This document shows, one piece after another, positions 1 through 8,404 of a stretch of DNA of 64,000 nt. A program made the position numbers and the translations under genes. The notes under the pieces were generated by a model. That model did not search any database, had not been told where the DNA came from, and worked only from the letters and a program-made list of their open reading frames with translations. Positions within the stretch are counted from its first letter, which is position 1, and each line of letters begins with the position of its first letter. The stretch covers positions 62,001 to 126,000 of the forward strand of contig NZ_NNSR01000073.1 in the NCBI RefSeq assembly GCF_002834225.1, given 5' to 3'. The DNA is from Ruminococcus bromii. GTDB lineage: Bacteria; Bacillota; Clostridia; Oscillospirales; Acutalibacteraceae.

Positions 1-866
1 ATAACCTTGTCGGTCAAATTGTTTTCTTTTACATAGGTTTCAAGATCTTTCCTAAGAGGACCGTCGCCCACAAGATACAACTTGTTTTCAAAATTTCCCT
101 TATGATAAGCTTTTACAAGCGACATAAGCCCCTTTTCAACTGATAATCTGCCGAAAAACAGAAAGTAATCGTCAATATCCTTACAAAGGTGATATTGAGT
201 ACCTGACGGCAAAAAATTTACCCAATGAACAATTGGATTTTTGGTTATGTGTGATTCAACAAATTGTCTGCGGTAAAAATCGGAAGGGCAGATATAGAAA
301 TCTATCTTATCGTACATATGCATACGCTCGTAATTTTTAGCCTCGATTACGGCAAGATATGTTTGCATAGCTGAATTTTTCACGCATTTTTGTTCGATTG
401 CCGGTTTATAACTGTGTTCCCTAACACAACGGTCGCAAACTTTTCCGTCACAGAGCATGGTGTGTGTTGGACACACACAGTTCAAATCATGTGCGGTCAG
501 TACAACGGGAATATTGAACTTTTGAATAGCATTGAGTATTGAGAGCGTTATGTGACGGTGAACAAGATTGATATGTACAATGTCGGGTTTTTCATCTTTG
601 ATAAGTTTCTCAATCTTTTTTTTAGCGTCAAATGAGTAGAGTGCATGAAAACCCGCACTTAATTTTTGAACGGCAGACATACTTTTATTGAAATCAACAT
701 TTTTTGAGAAATATTCGGATTGCGGACAAGCGTAATTTTTTTCGTCCTGCATTGCAAAATAAATAACCTCGTTACCGTGTTCCTCAAGAAGTTTTGCAAG
801 ACCGAAATAGTAGGTTTCACTTCCGCCTTTTACATAGTGGTATTTATTAACAAGCAGAATTTTCAT
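1..866 (-). CDS. GT4-type glycosyltransferase, C-terminus cut by window edge
   Basis: Reading right to left from an ATG at 864-866, the frame stays open to base 1, giving about 288 residues. It begins MKILLVNKYHYVKGGSE, the usual start of GT-B fold family 4 transferases with the GGSE loop near residue 15. Further in are a HINLVHRH-type segment, a cysteine cluster (CVCPTHTMLC, then CDRC) seen in a subset of these enzymes, and the start of the C-terminal Rossmann half (FFGRLSVEKG). The donor-binding E-x7-E motif lies beyond the window. It presumably transfers a sugar from a nucleotide donor to a lipid-linked polysaccharide intermediate on the cytoplasmic face. It follows the GT8 gene with only 2 bases between them, so it belongs to the same operon. 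Family is well supported; donor and acceptor are unknown. Confidence 0.85.
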   Translation of the reverse strand, partial: MKILLVNKYHYVKGGSETYYFGLAKLLEEHGNEVIYFAMQDEKNYACPQSEYFSKNVDFNKSMSAVQKLSAGFHALYSFDAKKKIEKLIKDEKPDIVHINLVHRHITLSILNAIQKFNIPVVLTAHDLNCVCPTHTMLCDGKVCDRCVREHSYKPAIEQKCVKNSAMQTYLAVIEAKNYERMHMYDKIDFYICPSDFYRRQFVESHITKNPIVHWVNFLPSGTQYHLCKDIDDYFLFFGRLSVEKGLMSLVKAYHKGNFENKLYLVGDGPLRKDLETYVKENNLTDKV

Positions 867-868
867 TA

Positions 869-1876
869 TCAGCCCCGCCTTTTTCCTTTAAGTGAGCGTA
901 CCATTGGGTACAACTTTGAGTGAACAAGTGAGATACCTGCAATCATCATTCTTTTCGGCATGGCATTGCACACACTCGTCATCATTTTTTTGGATTTCTT
1001 TCTGACATCGGGATATTGCGGAAAATCTTTCCACGGTGACATTGATTTATATTTGAGATAATCCCCGACAAAGGGGTGATTGTTATTTTCGTTCCACGGG
1101 CGTGTTCCCGAAAGGAAACACGAGGTGTAGTGAATTATATAAGGATCGGTTACCGCCTCGATGTATTCTTCTTCACTCAGATGATGCTCGGGACGACGCA
1201 CCTTCATAAGATCTTTAAAATTAAAATCAAAGAAAACAGTCATAGCGTCGTATTTGGTATGGATAACCTTTACAAGATTCTTTTTGGCAAGAACACCGTT
1301 AAGAACCCCTTGATCAACATAGGTGATGTTGCCGTTGTGAGCAATAATAAAATCGAGAAAGTCTTTTTCCACATTCATCTCTCTCCAGCTTTTAAGGTCA
1401 ATCAGCAAAACACCGTTATTTGTATAAGTGCTGTCGCACGGAAGATTCAGTTCGGTTTTATAACGGTCACTTCGGCAATCGTCAACTGCCGCAACGATCT
1501 TATCTTCCAGATCTGTTTCCCAAAATTCTCTCAAAGAGTGACGCACAACCGTGTCACAGTCAAGATAAATACAGCGGTCGAGATTATCAGGCAGTATCGT
1601 GCAGAGAAACAGTCTGAAAAATGTGCTGATGTTCCATCTTCCGACTTCTATATCAACACCTGACATTTTGTTAAGATCAGGGCGGGGAATAAAAACAATA
1701 TTTCTGCCGAATTTGTCAACCATATTCTCAAATCTCTTTTTGTTTTCATCTGAGATATTGTTGTCAATCATATAAATGTTGATTTCATCGGCATCGGTAT
1801 TGTTGTGTAAGAGTGACATTATTGACACACCGGCAATAGGGGCATAGCTGTCGGAGCTTGAATATACTATGTTCAT
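869..1876 (-). CDS. GT8 family glycosyltransferase
   Basis: The protein of 335 residues starts MNIVYSSSDSYAPIAGVSIMSLL, the typical first strand and helix of family 8 retaining transferases (LPS galactosyltransferase/glycogenin type). The metal-binding DxD motif is D106-C-D108 in YLDCDTVV. A late HYTS...TRPW stretch matches the family's HxxGxxKPW loop in degenerate form. The C-terminus is basic (KSLKGKRRG-like), consistent with membrane association. It probably adds hexose (galactose or glucose from UDP-sugar) to the repeat unit of the surface polysaccharide. It lies between the epimerase and the GT4 gene in a minus-strand operon. The specific sugar cannot be read from the sequence. Confidence 0.88.
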   Translation of the reverse strand: MNIVYSSSDSYAPIAGVSIMSLLHNNTDADEINIYMIDNNISDENKKRFENMVDKFGRNIVFIPRPDLNKMSGVDIEVGRWNISTFFRLFLCTILPDNLDRCIYLDCDTVVRHSLREFWETDLEDKIVAAVDDCRSDRYKTELNLPCDSTYTNNGVLLIDLKSWREMNVEKDFLDFIIAHNGNITYVDQGVLNGVLAKKNLVKVIHTKYDAMTVFFDFNFKDLMKVRRPEHHLSEEEYIEAVTDPYIIHYTSCFLSGTRPWNENNNHPFVGDYLKYKSMSPWKDFPQYPDVRKKSKKMMTSVCNAMPKRMMIAGISLVHSKLYPMVRSLKGKRRG

Positions 1877-1912
1877 TTTACCCTCCGTGAAAAAGTAGTC
1901 GTAACATAAAAA

Positions 1913-2485
1913 TTACTTAAGATACTTATCCTCGTATTCCTTAAAAGTCTGAAGATTTTTATCTTTGTCGGCAATAATAAGATTTTCAATACCGCCGATT
2001 TCATCAAACGGCCATTCAACTCCCAAATCCGGATCGTTGTACATAATGCCGTCATCATATTCGCCGTAGAATTTTTCACCGCATTTGTATGAAACAACAG
2101 ACGGTTCAAGCACAAGATAGCCGTGTGCAAAATGTTCGGGAACATAGAGTTCATTCATATTTTCTTCGGAAAGACAGAAGCCCTGCCATTTTTTGAATGT
2201 AGGTGATTCGGGGCGGAGGTCAACGATAACATCAAAAACCTTGCCTTTAATGCACCGTACAAGCTTTGCCTGTTCGTGAACTCTCTGAAAATGAAGCGCA
2301 CGAATTACGCCCTTGTGAGATACTGTGTAGAAAACCTCCGCAAGGTTGTGTTCAAGTCCGTTTGCCTCGAAAACTTCCTTTGAATAATCCTTTATAAATG
2401 CACCTCTTACATCTGTTGCACAAAACGGCTTGATAAGATACGCGCCTTCAAAATCTGTATTACAAAATTCAAACTTCTGAATCAT
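1913..2485 (-). CDS. RmlC-type 4-keto-6-deoxysugar 3,5-epimerase
   Basis: The 190 residues follow the RmlC cupin family closely. RALHFQ (catalytic His region), AKLVRC.KGKVFDVIVDLR, SPTFKKW, VPEHFAHGYLVLE, YKCGE, and GIMYNDP..GVEWP all appear in order. RmlC acts on dTDP-4-keto-6-deoxyglucose, but every other sugar-nucleotide gene here belongs to the CDP-glucose route. I therefore infer that the substrate is CDP-4-keto-6-deoxyglucose and that this enzyme flips C3 and/or C5 before reduction by the neighbouring SDR. No RmlA, RmlB or RmlD is visible in the window, which supports that reading but does not prove it, because dTDP-rhamnose genes could lie elsewhere. Confidence 0.85.
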   Translation of the reverse strand: MIQKFEFCNTDFEGAYLIKPFCATDVRGAFIKDYSKEVFEANGLEHNLAEVFYTVSHKGVIRALHFQRVHEQAKLVRCIKGKVFDVIVDLRPESPTFKKWQGFCLSEENMNELYVPEHFAHGYLVLEPSVVSYKCGEKFYGEYDDGIMYNDPDLGVEWPFDEIGGIENLIIADKDKNLQTFKEYEDKYLK

Positions 2486-2576
2486 CGTTATTCTCCCTTT
2501 TATAATGTTTTTCTATGTAAGCAGTACCCTTTACACATAGAAAGGGCGAAAGTTACATTTCGCCCTCTGTATTTTC

Positions 2577-3497
2577 TTAGCCAACCGACTTAATCCAGTC
2601 CATAGTCATTCTTGTGCCTTCTGCAAATGATATTTCGGGCTTGAAATAACAGTCTGCTTCAATATCGGCTGTATCAAATGCCTCAAGCGGCATATTTACT
2701 CCCGTAAAAGGAACATCGCCGAAAATCGGCTTTGCTTCGGGGGCAAGCTCCTGCTGCATTTCAAGGATAAATTCCTTGAGCGGTTTTGCGTTTCCGCTGC
2801 CGATAGTATATTCTTTATTTGCTTTGCCGTATTCTCCGATTGCCTCAAACGCTCTTGCAACATCGTCAATATAGATGAAGTCATAGTTCTGTGTTGCGGC
2901 AGTAAACTGCAGCGGCTCATTTGCAATGATTTTGCGAATTGTAGAATTTACAAAACGGGGCGAAAGCTCACCGACGCCGTACGCGTTTGTAATAACTGCC
3001 CAACAGAGGTCAATTGAAAGGCTGTTTGCAATCGGCTTGCAAATTGCCCTTGCAATCAGCTTGCCTGCACCGTAAATGTACGGAAGTCCCGGCTTGCTTT
3101 CCTGAGTGTAAACAGCGGTGTAGGTTTCCTTTTCCATAATAGAACCGGCATTGACAAATTTTTTACACTGCATACCGTCTGCCGTTCTGAGCGCTCTTGC
3201 TGTCCAGAGTGCATTTTTAAGCTGAACATTTTCATCACATCTGAGCGGTCCTGCCGAACCTACCCATGCAAAGTGGTAGAAAACATCAATATCTCTGTCG
3301 GAAATTCTGTCAGCCAAGGTTTCAATCTCATCAAGCTCGCAATACACGATTTCAATGCCGTTAAGGTCTTTTATATTTTCGATTTTTTCGTTTTCGTCTT
3401 TTACAACTGCAAAAACCTTTACACCCTTGGCACAAAGCCTTTTGCAGACATTTGAACCGACAAAGCCGTTTGAGCCTGTTACAATTGCTTTTTTCAT
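2577..3497 (-). CDS. NAD(P)-dependent sugar epimerase/reductase (extended SDR)
   Basis: This is an extended short-chain dehydrogenase of 306 residues. The N-terminal nucleotide-binding glycine motif is GSNGFVG, followed by a basic/acidic switch region, and the catalytic Tyr and Lys are in YGAGK after a serine-containing GSIMEK stretch. The family includes the reductases and epimerases that finish 6-deoxyhexoses such as CDP-abequose or CDP-paratose synthases and RmlD. Placed between the RmlC-type epimerase and CDP-glucose dehydratase, it most likely reduces the 4-keto group of the CDP-sugar intermediate. The exact stereochemistry of the product cannot be predicted from the sequence. Confidence 0.82.
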   Translation of the reverse strand: MKKAIVTGSNGFVGSNVCKRLCAKGVKVFAVVKDENEKIENIKDLNGIEIVYCELDEIETLADRISDRDIDVFYHFAWVGSAGPLRCDENVQLKNALWTARALRTADGMQCKKFVNAGSIMEKETYTAVYTQESKPGLPYIYGAGKLIARAICKPIANSLSIDLCWAVITNAYGVGELSPRFVNSTIRKIIANEPLQFTAATQNYDFIYIDDVARAFEAIGEYGKANKEYTIGSGNAKPLKEFILEMQQELAPEAKPIFGDVPFTGVNMPLEAFDTADIEADCYFKPEISFAEGTRMTMDWIKSVG

Positions 3498-3530
3498 AAA
3501 TTAACCTCTTTTATATCATCCGCAGGAGTC

Positions 3531-4586
3531 TTAGATTCTGCTTTTAAGAAAATCGTTTATTTGCTCGTCCATACAGCGGCGAACATCACCGCCGTTCATA
3601 TAACAGCGCGACCATTCAACCGTTTTTTTCACTGCTTCATCAACATGCCAATGGGGTTTCCAGCCAAAAACAGCCTTTAGCTTTGAACAGTCGAGTTTGA
3701 GAAAGCTTGCCTCGTGGACTGCATTCTTTTCACTTTTGTTGACCCATTTTATATTTCCCGCATACTTTACAAACAAATCAACGAGTTCGCCTGTCGTTAC
3801 GCAGTCGCATTCATCGGGACCAACATTATAGCAGTCGGCTAGCTTAATATCACCGTACTGCGCCCTTGCAATCATAAGATAGGCAAAAAGCGGTTCGAGA
3901 ACATGCTGATACGGTCTTGTTGAAAACGGATTCCTTACAATAATATCCTCGCCCTTTTCCAAGGCTCTCACGCAGTCGGGAATGATTCTGTCGTTTGCAA
4001 AATCTCCGCCGCCGATAACATTGCCTGCCCTCGCTGTTGAAATTGCCGTTCTTCCGTCTGCAAAGAAAGAATTTTTGTAGCTGTGGGTTACAAGTTCCGA
4101 GCAGCTTTTGCTGTTTGAATACGGATCAAAGCCGTCAAGCGGTTCGTTTTCACGGTATCCCCACTGCCATTCCCTGTTTTCATAAACCTTGTCGGTTGTT
4201 ACATTGAGAAACGATTTTACACAGCTTGACTGCCTTACGCACTCAAGAATATTTACCGTTCCCATAACATTTGTTTCATATGTGTACGCAGGCATTTTGT
4301 AGCTGTCGCGCACAATCGGCTGAGCCGCAAGATGAAGTACAATCTCAGGCTGTGCCTCATCAAATGCCTTTTTCAGAGAGTCAAAATTGCGGATATCTCC
4401 GATAACCGATTTCACATCGCTTTCAATATCTGCAATTTCAAAAAGTGACGGTGAGGTCGGCGGATTAAGTGAATAACCCGTTACCTCTGCGCCTGCATTC
4501 GCAAGCAGTCTGCACAGCCAGCTGCCCTTGAATCCCGTGTGTCCCGTAACGAACACTTTTTTACCTTTATAAAAATCAAGCGTCAT
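3531..4586 (-). CDS. rfbG: CDP-glucose 4,6-dehydratase
   Basis: The protein of 351 residues converts CDP-glucose to CDP-4-keto-6-deoxyglucose using bound NAD. The start MTLDFYKGKKVFVTG is chosen because its ATG overlaps the rfbF stop codon (TAATG), which signals translational coupling. The upstream in-frame extension lies inside rfbF. Family marks are GHTGFKGSW near the N-terminus, HLAAQPIVRDSY, NVTTDKVYEN, the catalytic YSNSK, and ARAGNVIGGGDFA. The length matches the family (about 355 residues). It is flanked by rfbF and the SDR. No rfbH-type dehydrase is present here, so the route probably stops at a 6-deoxyhexose instead of a 3,6-dideoxyhexose. Confidence 0.95.
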   Translation of the reverse strand: MTLDFYKGKKVFVTGHTGFKGSWLCRLLANAGAEVTGYSLNPPTSPSLFEIADIESDVKSVIGDIRNFDSLKKAFDEAQPEIVLHLAAQPIVRDSYKMPAYTYETNVMGTVNILECVRQSSCVKSFLNVTTDKVYENREWQWGYRENEPLDGFDPYSNSKSCSELVTHSYKNSFFADGRTAISTARAGNVIGGGDFANDRIIPDCVRALEKGEDIIVRNPFSTRPYQHVLEPLFAYLMIARAQYGDIKLADCYNVGPDECDCVTTGELVDLFVKYAGNIKWVNKSEKNAVHEASFLKLDCSKLKAVFGWKPHWHVDEAVKKTVEWSRCYMNGGDVRRCMDEQINDFLKSRI

Positions 4587-5362
4587 TATGACCACACTTT
4601 CCACGGAGCTTTGCATTCGTTCCATAGTTTTTCAAGTCTTTCCTTGTCACGCAATGTGTCCATACATTGCCAAAAACCGTTGTGCTTGAAGCACATAAGC
4701 TGACCCTCTCCCGCAAGCTGTTCCATAGGCTCGCGTTCAAACATTATTGTGTCGTCCTTTATATAGTCAAGAACCCTTGGGTCAAGCACCATAAAGCCTG
4801 CGTTAATCCAGCCTGAGTCGATATCGCTCTTTTCACGGAACGCCCTGACTTTGCTGTCCTCCGACAAATCAAGCACACCGAACCTGCTTTCGGGCTTTAC
4901 GGCTGACATAGTTGCAAGCTTACCGTGTTTTTTGTGAAAATCGAGTAGAGCGTTTATGTCAATATCGGAAACACCGTCGCCATAGGTCATAAAAAACGGC
5001 TCATCTCCGATAAAATTGCGAACCCTTTTAAGTCTGCCGCCTGTCATCGTGTCAAGACCTGTGTCAACAACAGTAACCTTCCATTTTTCGGCTCTTTTGT
5101 TATGTACAATAATCTTATCATCCTGAGTAAAATCAAAGGTGATGTCGGATGTGTGAAGAAAATAGTCGGCAAACCATTCCTTGATTACATGCTGTTTGTA
5201 ACCTGCACAGATGATGAACTCGTTTATGCCGTAGTGAGTGTACAGCTTCATAATGTGCCACATAATCGGCATTCCGCCGATTTCAATCATTGGTTTAGGT
5301 TTGAACTGGGATTCCTCGGAAATTCTTGTTCCGTACCCTCCCGCAAGTATAACAGCTTTCAA
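4586..5362 (-). CDS. rfbF: glucose-1-phosphate cytidylyltransferase
   Basis: The enzyme of 258 residues makes CDP-glucose from CTP and glucose 1-phosphate. The N-terminus carries the nucleotidyltransferase signature LAGGYGTRISEES followed by KPMIEIGG. Later come the metal-binding YGDGVSD and the C-terminal GFWQCMDTLRDKERLE, both diagnostic for RfbF and not RfbA/GalU. The length equals that of characterised RfbF (about 257). Its stop codon shares one base with the rfbG start. It stands directly downstream of the initiating sugar transferase, so precursor supply and polymer assembly are encoded together. Confidence 0.96.
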   Translation of the reverse strand: MKAVILAGGYGTRISEESQFKPKPMIEIGGMPIMWHIMKLYTHYGINEFIICAGYKQHVIKEWFADYFLHTSDITFDFTQDDKIIVHNKRAEKWKVTVVDTGLDTMTGGRLKRVRNFIGDEPFFMTYGDGVSDIDINALLDFHKKHGKLATMSAVKPESRFGVLDLSEDSKVRAFREKSDIDSGWINAGFMVLDPRVLDYIKDDTIMFEREPMEQLAGEGQLMCFKHNGFWQCMDTLRDKERLEKLWNECKAPWKVWS

Positions 5363-5374
5363 AACTCTGCCTCC

Positions 5375-6049
5375 TTAAACAGCACCCTCACCCTTGAAAA
5401 CAGAGGTGATAGTTTTGAGAATGATTTTCAGGTCAAAGCAGACAGAGCGGTTTTTGATATAGCAAATTTCCATTGCTCTTCTGCGTGTGTATGTAGTACA
5501 GCTTCTGCCGTTTGCCGCCCAGAAACCCGTAAGCCCCGGCTTAACGCTCAAAAGCATATCACGGTAGTTGCCGTAAATTTCAGTTTCAACCTCCATAACG
5601 GGTCTTGGTCCCACAACAGAGATATCGCCTTTTAAAATATTGAAAAGCTGAGGAAGCTCGTCAAGGCTTGTTTTTCTCATAAATTTGCCGACCCTTGTGA
5701 CTCTGGGATCATCTTCAAGCTTGAAATTTCTTTCATACTCAGCCTTCTGCTCGGGAGTGAACTGCCTGATAAGCTCCTCGGCATTTGTCACCATACTTCT
5801 GAATTTATATATATTTAAGGTTTTTCCGCCTTTTCCTACACGCTGGTGAACAAAGAATACAGGTCCTTCGCTTGTTGCTTTAACAAGAATTGCCAGAATG
5901 AGAAATACAGGTGAAAGGATTATTAAAGCGACGAGTGAACATACAATGTCAAAAATCCGTTTGAAAAAATCATAAACAGGCTTTTTTTTAATTGCGTGTC
6001 CGCTTGGTGACGCACTTTTATTTATACTTTTGCTTTTTGCGGATTCCAT
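5375..6049 (-). CDS. initiating undecaprenyl-phosphate sugar transferase
   Basis: This 224-residue protein is a short, monotopic phosphoglycosyl transferase (PglC/WcaJ C-terminal domain type). A Ser/Lys-rich start is followed by one hydrophobic re-entrant helix (VCSLVALIILSPVFLILAIL), then EGPVFFVHQRVGK, YKFRSM, TSLDELPQLFNIL, GDISVVGPRPV and KPGLTGFWA. The conserved Asp-Glu of DELPQ carries the catalytic centre in this family. It loads the first sugar phosphate onto undecaprenyl phosphate at the inner face of the membrane and so starts each repeat unit. The long N-terminal membrane domain of WcaJ is absent, as is common in Firmicutes. Confidence 0.93.
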   Translation of the reverse strand: MESAKSKSINKSASPSGHAIKKKPVYDFFKRIFDIVCSLVALIILSPVFLILAILVKATSEGPVFFVHQRVGKGGKTLNIYKFRSMVTNAEELIRQFTPEQKAEYERNFKLEDDPRVTRVGKFMRKTSLDELPQLFNILKGDISVVGPRPVMEVETEIYGNYRDMLLSVKPGLTGFWAANGRSCTTYTRRRAMEICYIKNRSVCFDLKIILKTITSVFKGEGAV

Positions 6050-6107
6050 TTTCCCCTCCGTGGACAGGACGAGCCTGTTAGTTTATGCTTACGCAGGCGG
6101 CTTGTTA

Positions 6108-6821
6108 TCAGTCTTTTGTTTCTGTTTTGTAATATCCGCCGTATCTTGAGTAGTAGCCCTTGCCCTTGCGGGTTTCGTGAGGTTTTACACGGTTAAGAAT
6201 AACACCGAGAATTTTTGCGTCGGTTCTTTTAATAACCTCAACCGTCCTTTCAAGCTCGGGGTATGTCGTTGAATTGTTTCTTGCAACAATAACAACACCG
6301 TCAGATGCCTTCATAATGGGAAGAGCGTCAATAACAACGCCGATTGGCGGTGTGTCAAAAATAATATAGTCATAATCCTTTTCAAGGGTTTTTATAAGCT
6401 CTGCCATAGCTTCACTTGCAAGAAGCTCCGACGGGTTCGGCGGAATAGCTCCGTAGGTAATAGCCTTGAGGTTTTCAATCTTTGTATCCTTGGTGACCTC
6501 TTTAAGAGAACATTCCTCGTTAAGGTAATTTGTAATGCCGGGGGTAGGTGAGATTTTGAGTGCGGTGTTGACTCTCGGACGGCGAAGGTCACATTCAACA
6601 ACGATAACCTTTGTGCCAACCTGCTGAGCAAGCGCAGACGCAACATTGATTGATGTTACCGTTTTGCCCTCGCCCTTTGTTGACGAGGTAAATGCTACCT
6701 TTTTGCAACCCTTTTTAAAGATTGAGTATGCGATGTTTGTTCTGGCTGTTTTGTATGATTCACGAACCTGAAAGCCGAGTGCCTCGGTGTCAATTGAACG
6801 ATCTATTTTAGTCTTTTTCAT
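6108..6821 (-). CDS. capsular/exopolysaccharide tyrosine kinase (CpsD/YwqD type)
   Basis: The 237-residue BY-kinase has Walker A STKGEGKT at residues 47-54, the Walker A' aspartate in VVECDLRRPR (near residue 78) and Walker B in YIIFDTPP. The C-terminus carries a tyrosine cluster (GYYSRYGGYYKTE), the autophosphorylation tail of the family. In Firmicutes the kinase is separate from its transmembrane activator, and that activator is the gene just upstream (CpsC-like). Cycles of phosphorylation control polymer length and export. It is 21 bases downstream of cpsC and transcribed with it. Confidence 0.93.
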   Translation of the reverse strand: MKKTKIDRSIDTEALGFQVRESYKTARTNIAYSIFKKGCKKVAFTSSTKGEGKTVTSINVASALAQQVGTKVIVVECDLRRPRVNTALKISPTPGITNYLNEECSLKEVTKDTKIENLKAITYGAIPPNPSELLASEAMAELIKTLEKDYDYIIFDTPPIGVVIDALPIMKASDGVVIVARNNSTTYPELERTVEVIKRTDAKILGVILNRVKPHETRKGKGYYSRYGGYYKTETKD

Positions 6822-6842
6822 TGCAGCTTCACTCCTTTAACA

Positions 6843-7565
6843 TTAATAACCCGATTCATAGTTGCCGTACTTCTTTTCGGCTGCCTTTTGATTCGAAAAA
6901 TATTCAAAGTCGGGAATAGCGGCAAGCAGCGGAAGGTCAAGAACGGTTGTCATCTCTTCGTTGTACTTGATTTTGACATCAAGGAAGTCACGGACGAATG
7001 AAACAATCAAAGCAATGATAAGACCTGCCGCAAATGCGATAATCACATTTTTGGATACACTCGGTGAAGCAGGAGCTTTTGGAAGAGTTGCCTTGTCAAC
7101 AATTTTAAGCTTTGCGTTGTCCTTTACATTTGCAATCGTCTTTGGTGCAATCTTCGCAATTGCGTCGCCTATTCTTTTTGATTCGGTAGGACTGCTCGAA
7201 TTTACAAGAGCCTTAAATACCTCGGTATCTTCAATGCTCTCGAACTTAATCATAGATTTAAGCTGTGACGCTGTGTACTTTTCGTTGAGCGCTTCGGAAA
7301 TCTGATTGTAGAATGAGTTTGAATCAAGAAGCTCAATATATGTAAGCACAAGATTCTTTGCATAGTTTACACTCTGGTAATCCTCATATGCCGACTGGCT
7401 CTTGTAGTTGGTTTCAACATATAGCTTTACACTTGAGGTGTAGGTTTTCGGAATAAAAAAGGTAGTAATAAAGAAAGATACTGTAGCGCACAAAAGAGAA
7501 AGCACTGCAATAAAAACCAAGTTTTTCTTTATTATTCTCGTTATGTCCTTAAATGATATTTCCAT
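6843..7565 (-). CDS. polysaccharide chain-length regulator (CpsC/Wzz type)
   Basis: The protein of 240 residues has two membrane helices, near residues 20-42 and 175-195, with an extracytoplasmic alpha/beta loop of about 130 residues between them. This is the Wzz/CpsC plan without a fused kinase. A proline-rich approach to the second helix (LPKAPASPSVSKN) is the usual family mark. The start MEISFKDITRII is chosen because a strong ribosome site (GGGAGGAG) lies 9 bases upstream. An in-frame extension reaches 7604 but has no such site. It is the first gene of the polysaccharide operon and activates the CpsD kinase encoded next. Confidence 0.9.
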   Translation of the reverse strand: MEISFKDITRIIKKNLVFIAVLSLLCATVSFFITTFFIPKTYTSSVKLYVETNYKSQSAYEDYQSVNYAKNLVLTYIELLDSNSFYNQISEALNEKYTASQLKSMIKFESIEDTEVFKALVNSSSPTESKRIGDAIAKIAPKTIANVKDNAKLKIVDKATLPKAPASPSVSKNVIIAFAAGLIIALIVSFVRDFLDVKIKYNEEMTTVLDLPLLAAIPDFEYFSNQKAAEKKYGNYESGY

Positions 7566-7684
7566 TAAATAATACTCCTCCCGGCTTTTGCTCACATATG
7601 GCAAGACAATGCCGCAGCCGAAACAAAAGTGTTACAGGCGAAAACGGTACAAAAGCACAAAAATCTTTAAAACATGACACTTCC

Positions 7685-7713
7685 ATTATATGTGAAATCA
7701 GTAAAAAAATCAA
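7685..7713 (-). promoter_or_regulatory. promoter of the polysaccharide operon
   Basis: Read on the minus strand, TTGATT (7713-7708) is followed after exactly 17 bases by TATAAT (7690-7685). It lies about 120 bases before the first gene, leaving an untranslated leader of roughly 110 bases. No other equally good match lies nearer. Predicted by eye only. Confidence 0.65.
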
Positions 7714-8184
7714 TATGACAAAGGAATCTATTATAGGGAAAAATTAGTTTATTTTGCGGATTTTCGGGTTGGACAAATTTTCTGTATGTACAAAACTTAC
7801 ATAAAATATATAACTATTAGGCTGAAAATGGTTAATAATCACACAAAAAAGCAGTTTTAAAGACAATTTCAGCTAAATTTGCTAAAAAAATAAACAAAAA
7901 TAAGGTAAATAACCGATAAAATTTCTACTCATATATTAATATGTCACAATATGTCATGATAAGAAAGCAATTACTGTAAATATGCAGGCAGAGCCGCTGC
8001 ACGGATATTTGTTCAAGGAGTAATTTACAAACCAGTATGTATATTTTATGCAAAAATGATGTGCAAAGACGGATAAAAATACAAAGTCCAGACGAAACCG
8101 ACACGGTGTGACACAGTATTTAATTGATTCGGAACGGCATAATGCATAATCGGAACGACATAATGCACAATGAAATCATCTATT

Positions 8185-8213
8185 TTGACAACAGGATTGT
8201 CGTTTCTTAAAAT
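8185..8213 (+). promoter_or_regulatory. upstream promoter of sortase locus
   Basis: TTGACA at 8185-8190 and TAAAAT at 8208-8213 are separated by 17 bases. It sits 54 bases upstream of a second good promoter, suggesting tandem promoters for the same operon. Confidence 0.5.
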
Positions 8214-8238
8214 ATAACAAATATTTATAACAAAACAC

Positions 8239-8267
8239 TTTACAAAATCCGAGGTGTGGTGTATAAT
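8239..8267 (+). promoter_or_regulatory. main promoter of sortase locus
   Basis: TTTACA at 8239-8244 and a consensus TATAAT at 8262-8267 are 17 bases apart. Transcription would begin near 8274, leaving a leader of about 130 bases before the ATG at 8405, where AAGGTGG serves as ribosome site. I did not recognise a riboswitch in the leader. Confidence 0.68.
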
Positions 8268-8404
8268 ACTGTACAAAGAAGTTAGATGGTGAAGTTTTCC
8301 ATTGTACTCCCTGCGGCTTTTGGCTTGCAGATGCGTATTGTGCCGATGAATCCGTAAAGCTTCTTGCTGATGAAAACAAAATATAATACAAGGTGGTATG
8401 AACT

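Larger units (their letters stand above)
7566..8404. other. long intergenic region between divergent operons
   Basis: About 840 bases without a convincing gene separate the polysaccharide operon from the sortase locus. It holds a minus-strand promoter (7685-7713), two plus-strand promoters (8185-8213 and 8239-8267), and an AT-rich stretch at 7740-7980 where I see no structure. A short direct repeat of the form CGGAACG-CATAATGCA occurs at about 8131-8170. A 23-codon plus-strand frame from 8287 lacks a ribosome site and is not called. Confidence 0.6.

Noticed and set aside
8287..8358. 23-codon frame as a leader peptide of the sortase locus
   Set aside because: No ribosome site and no regulatory codon run; conservation cannot be tested here.
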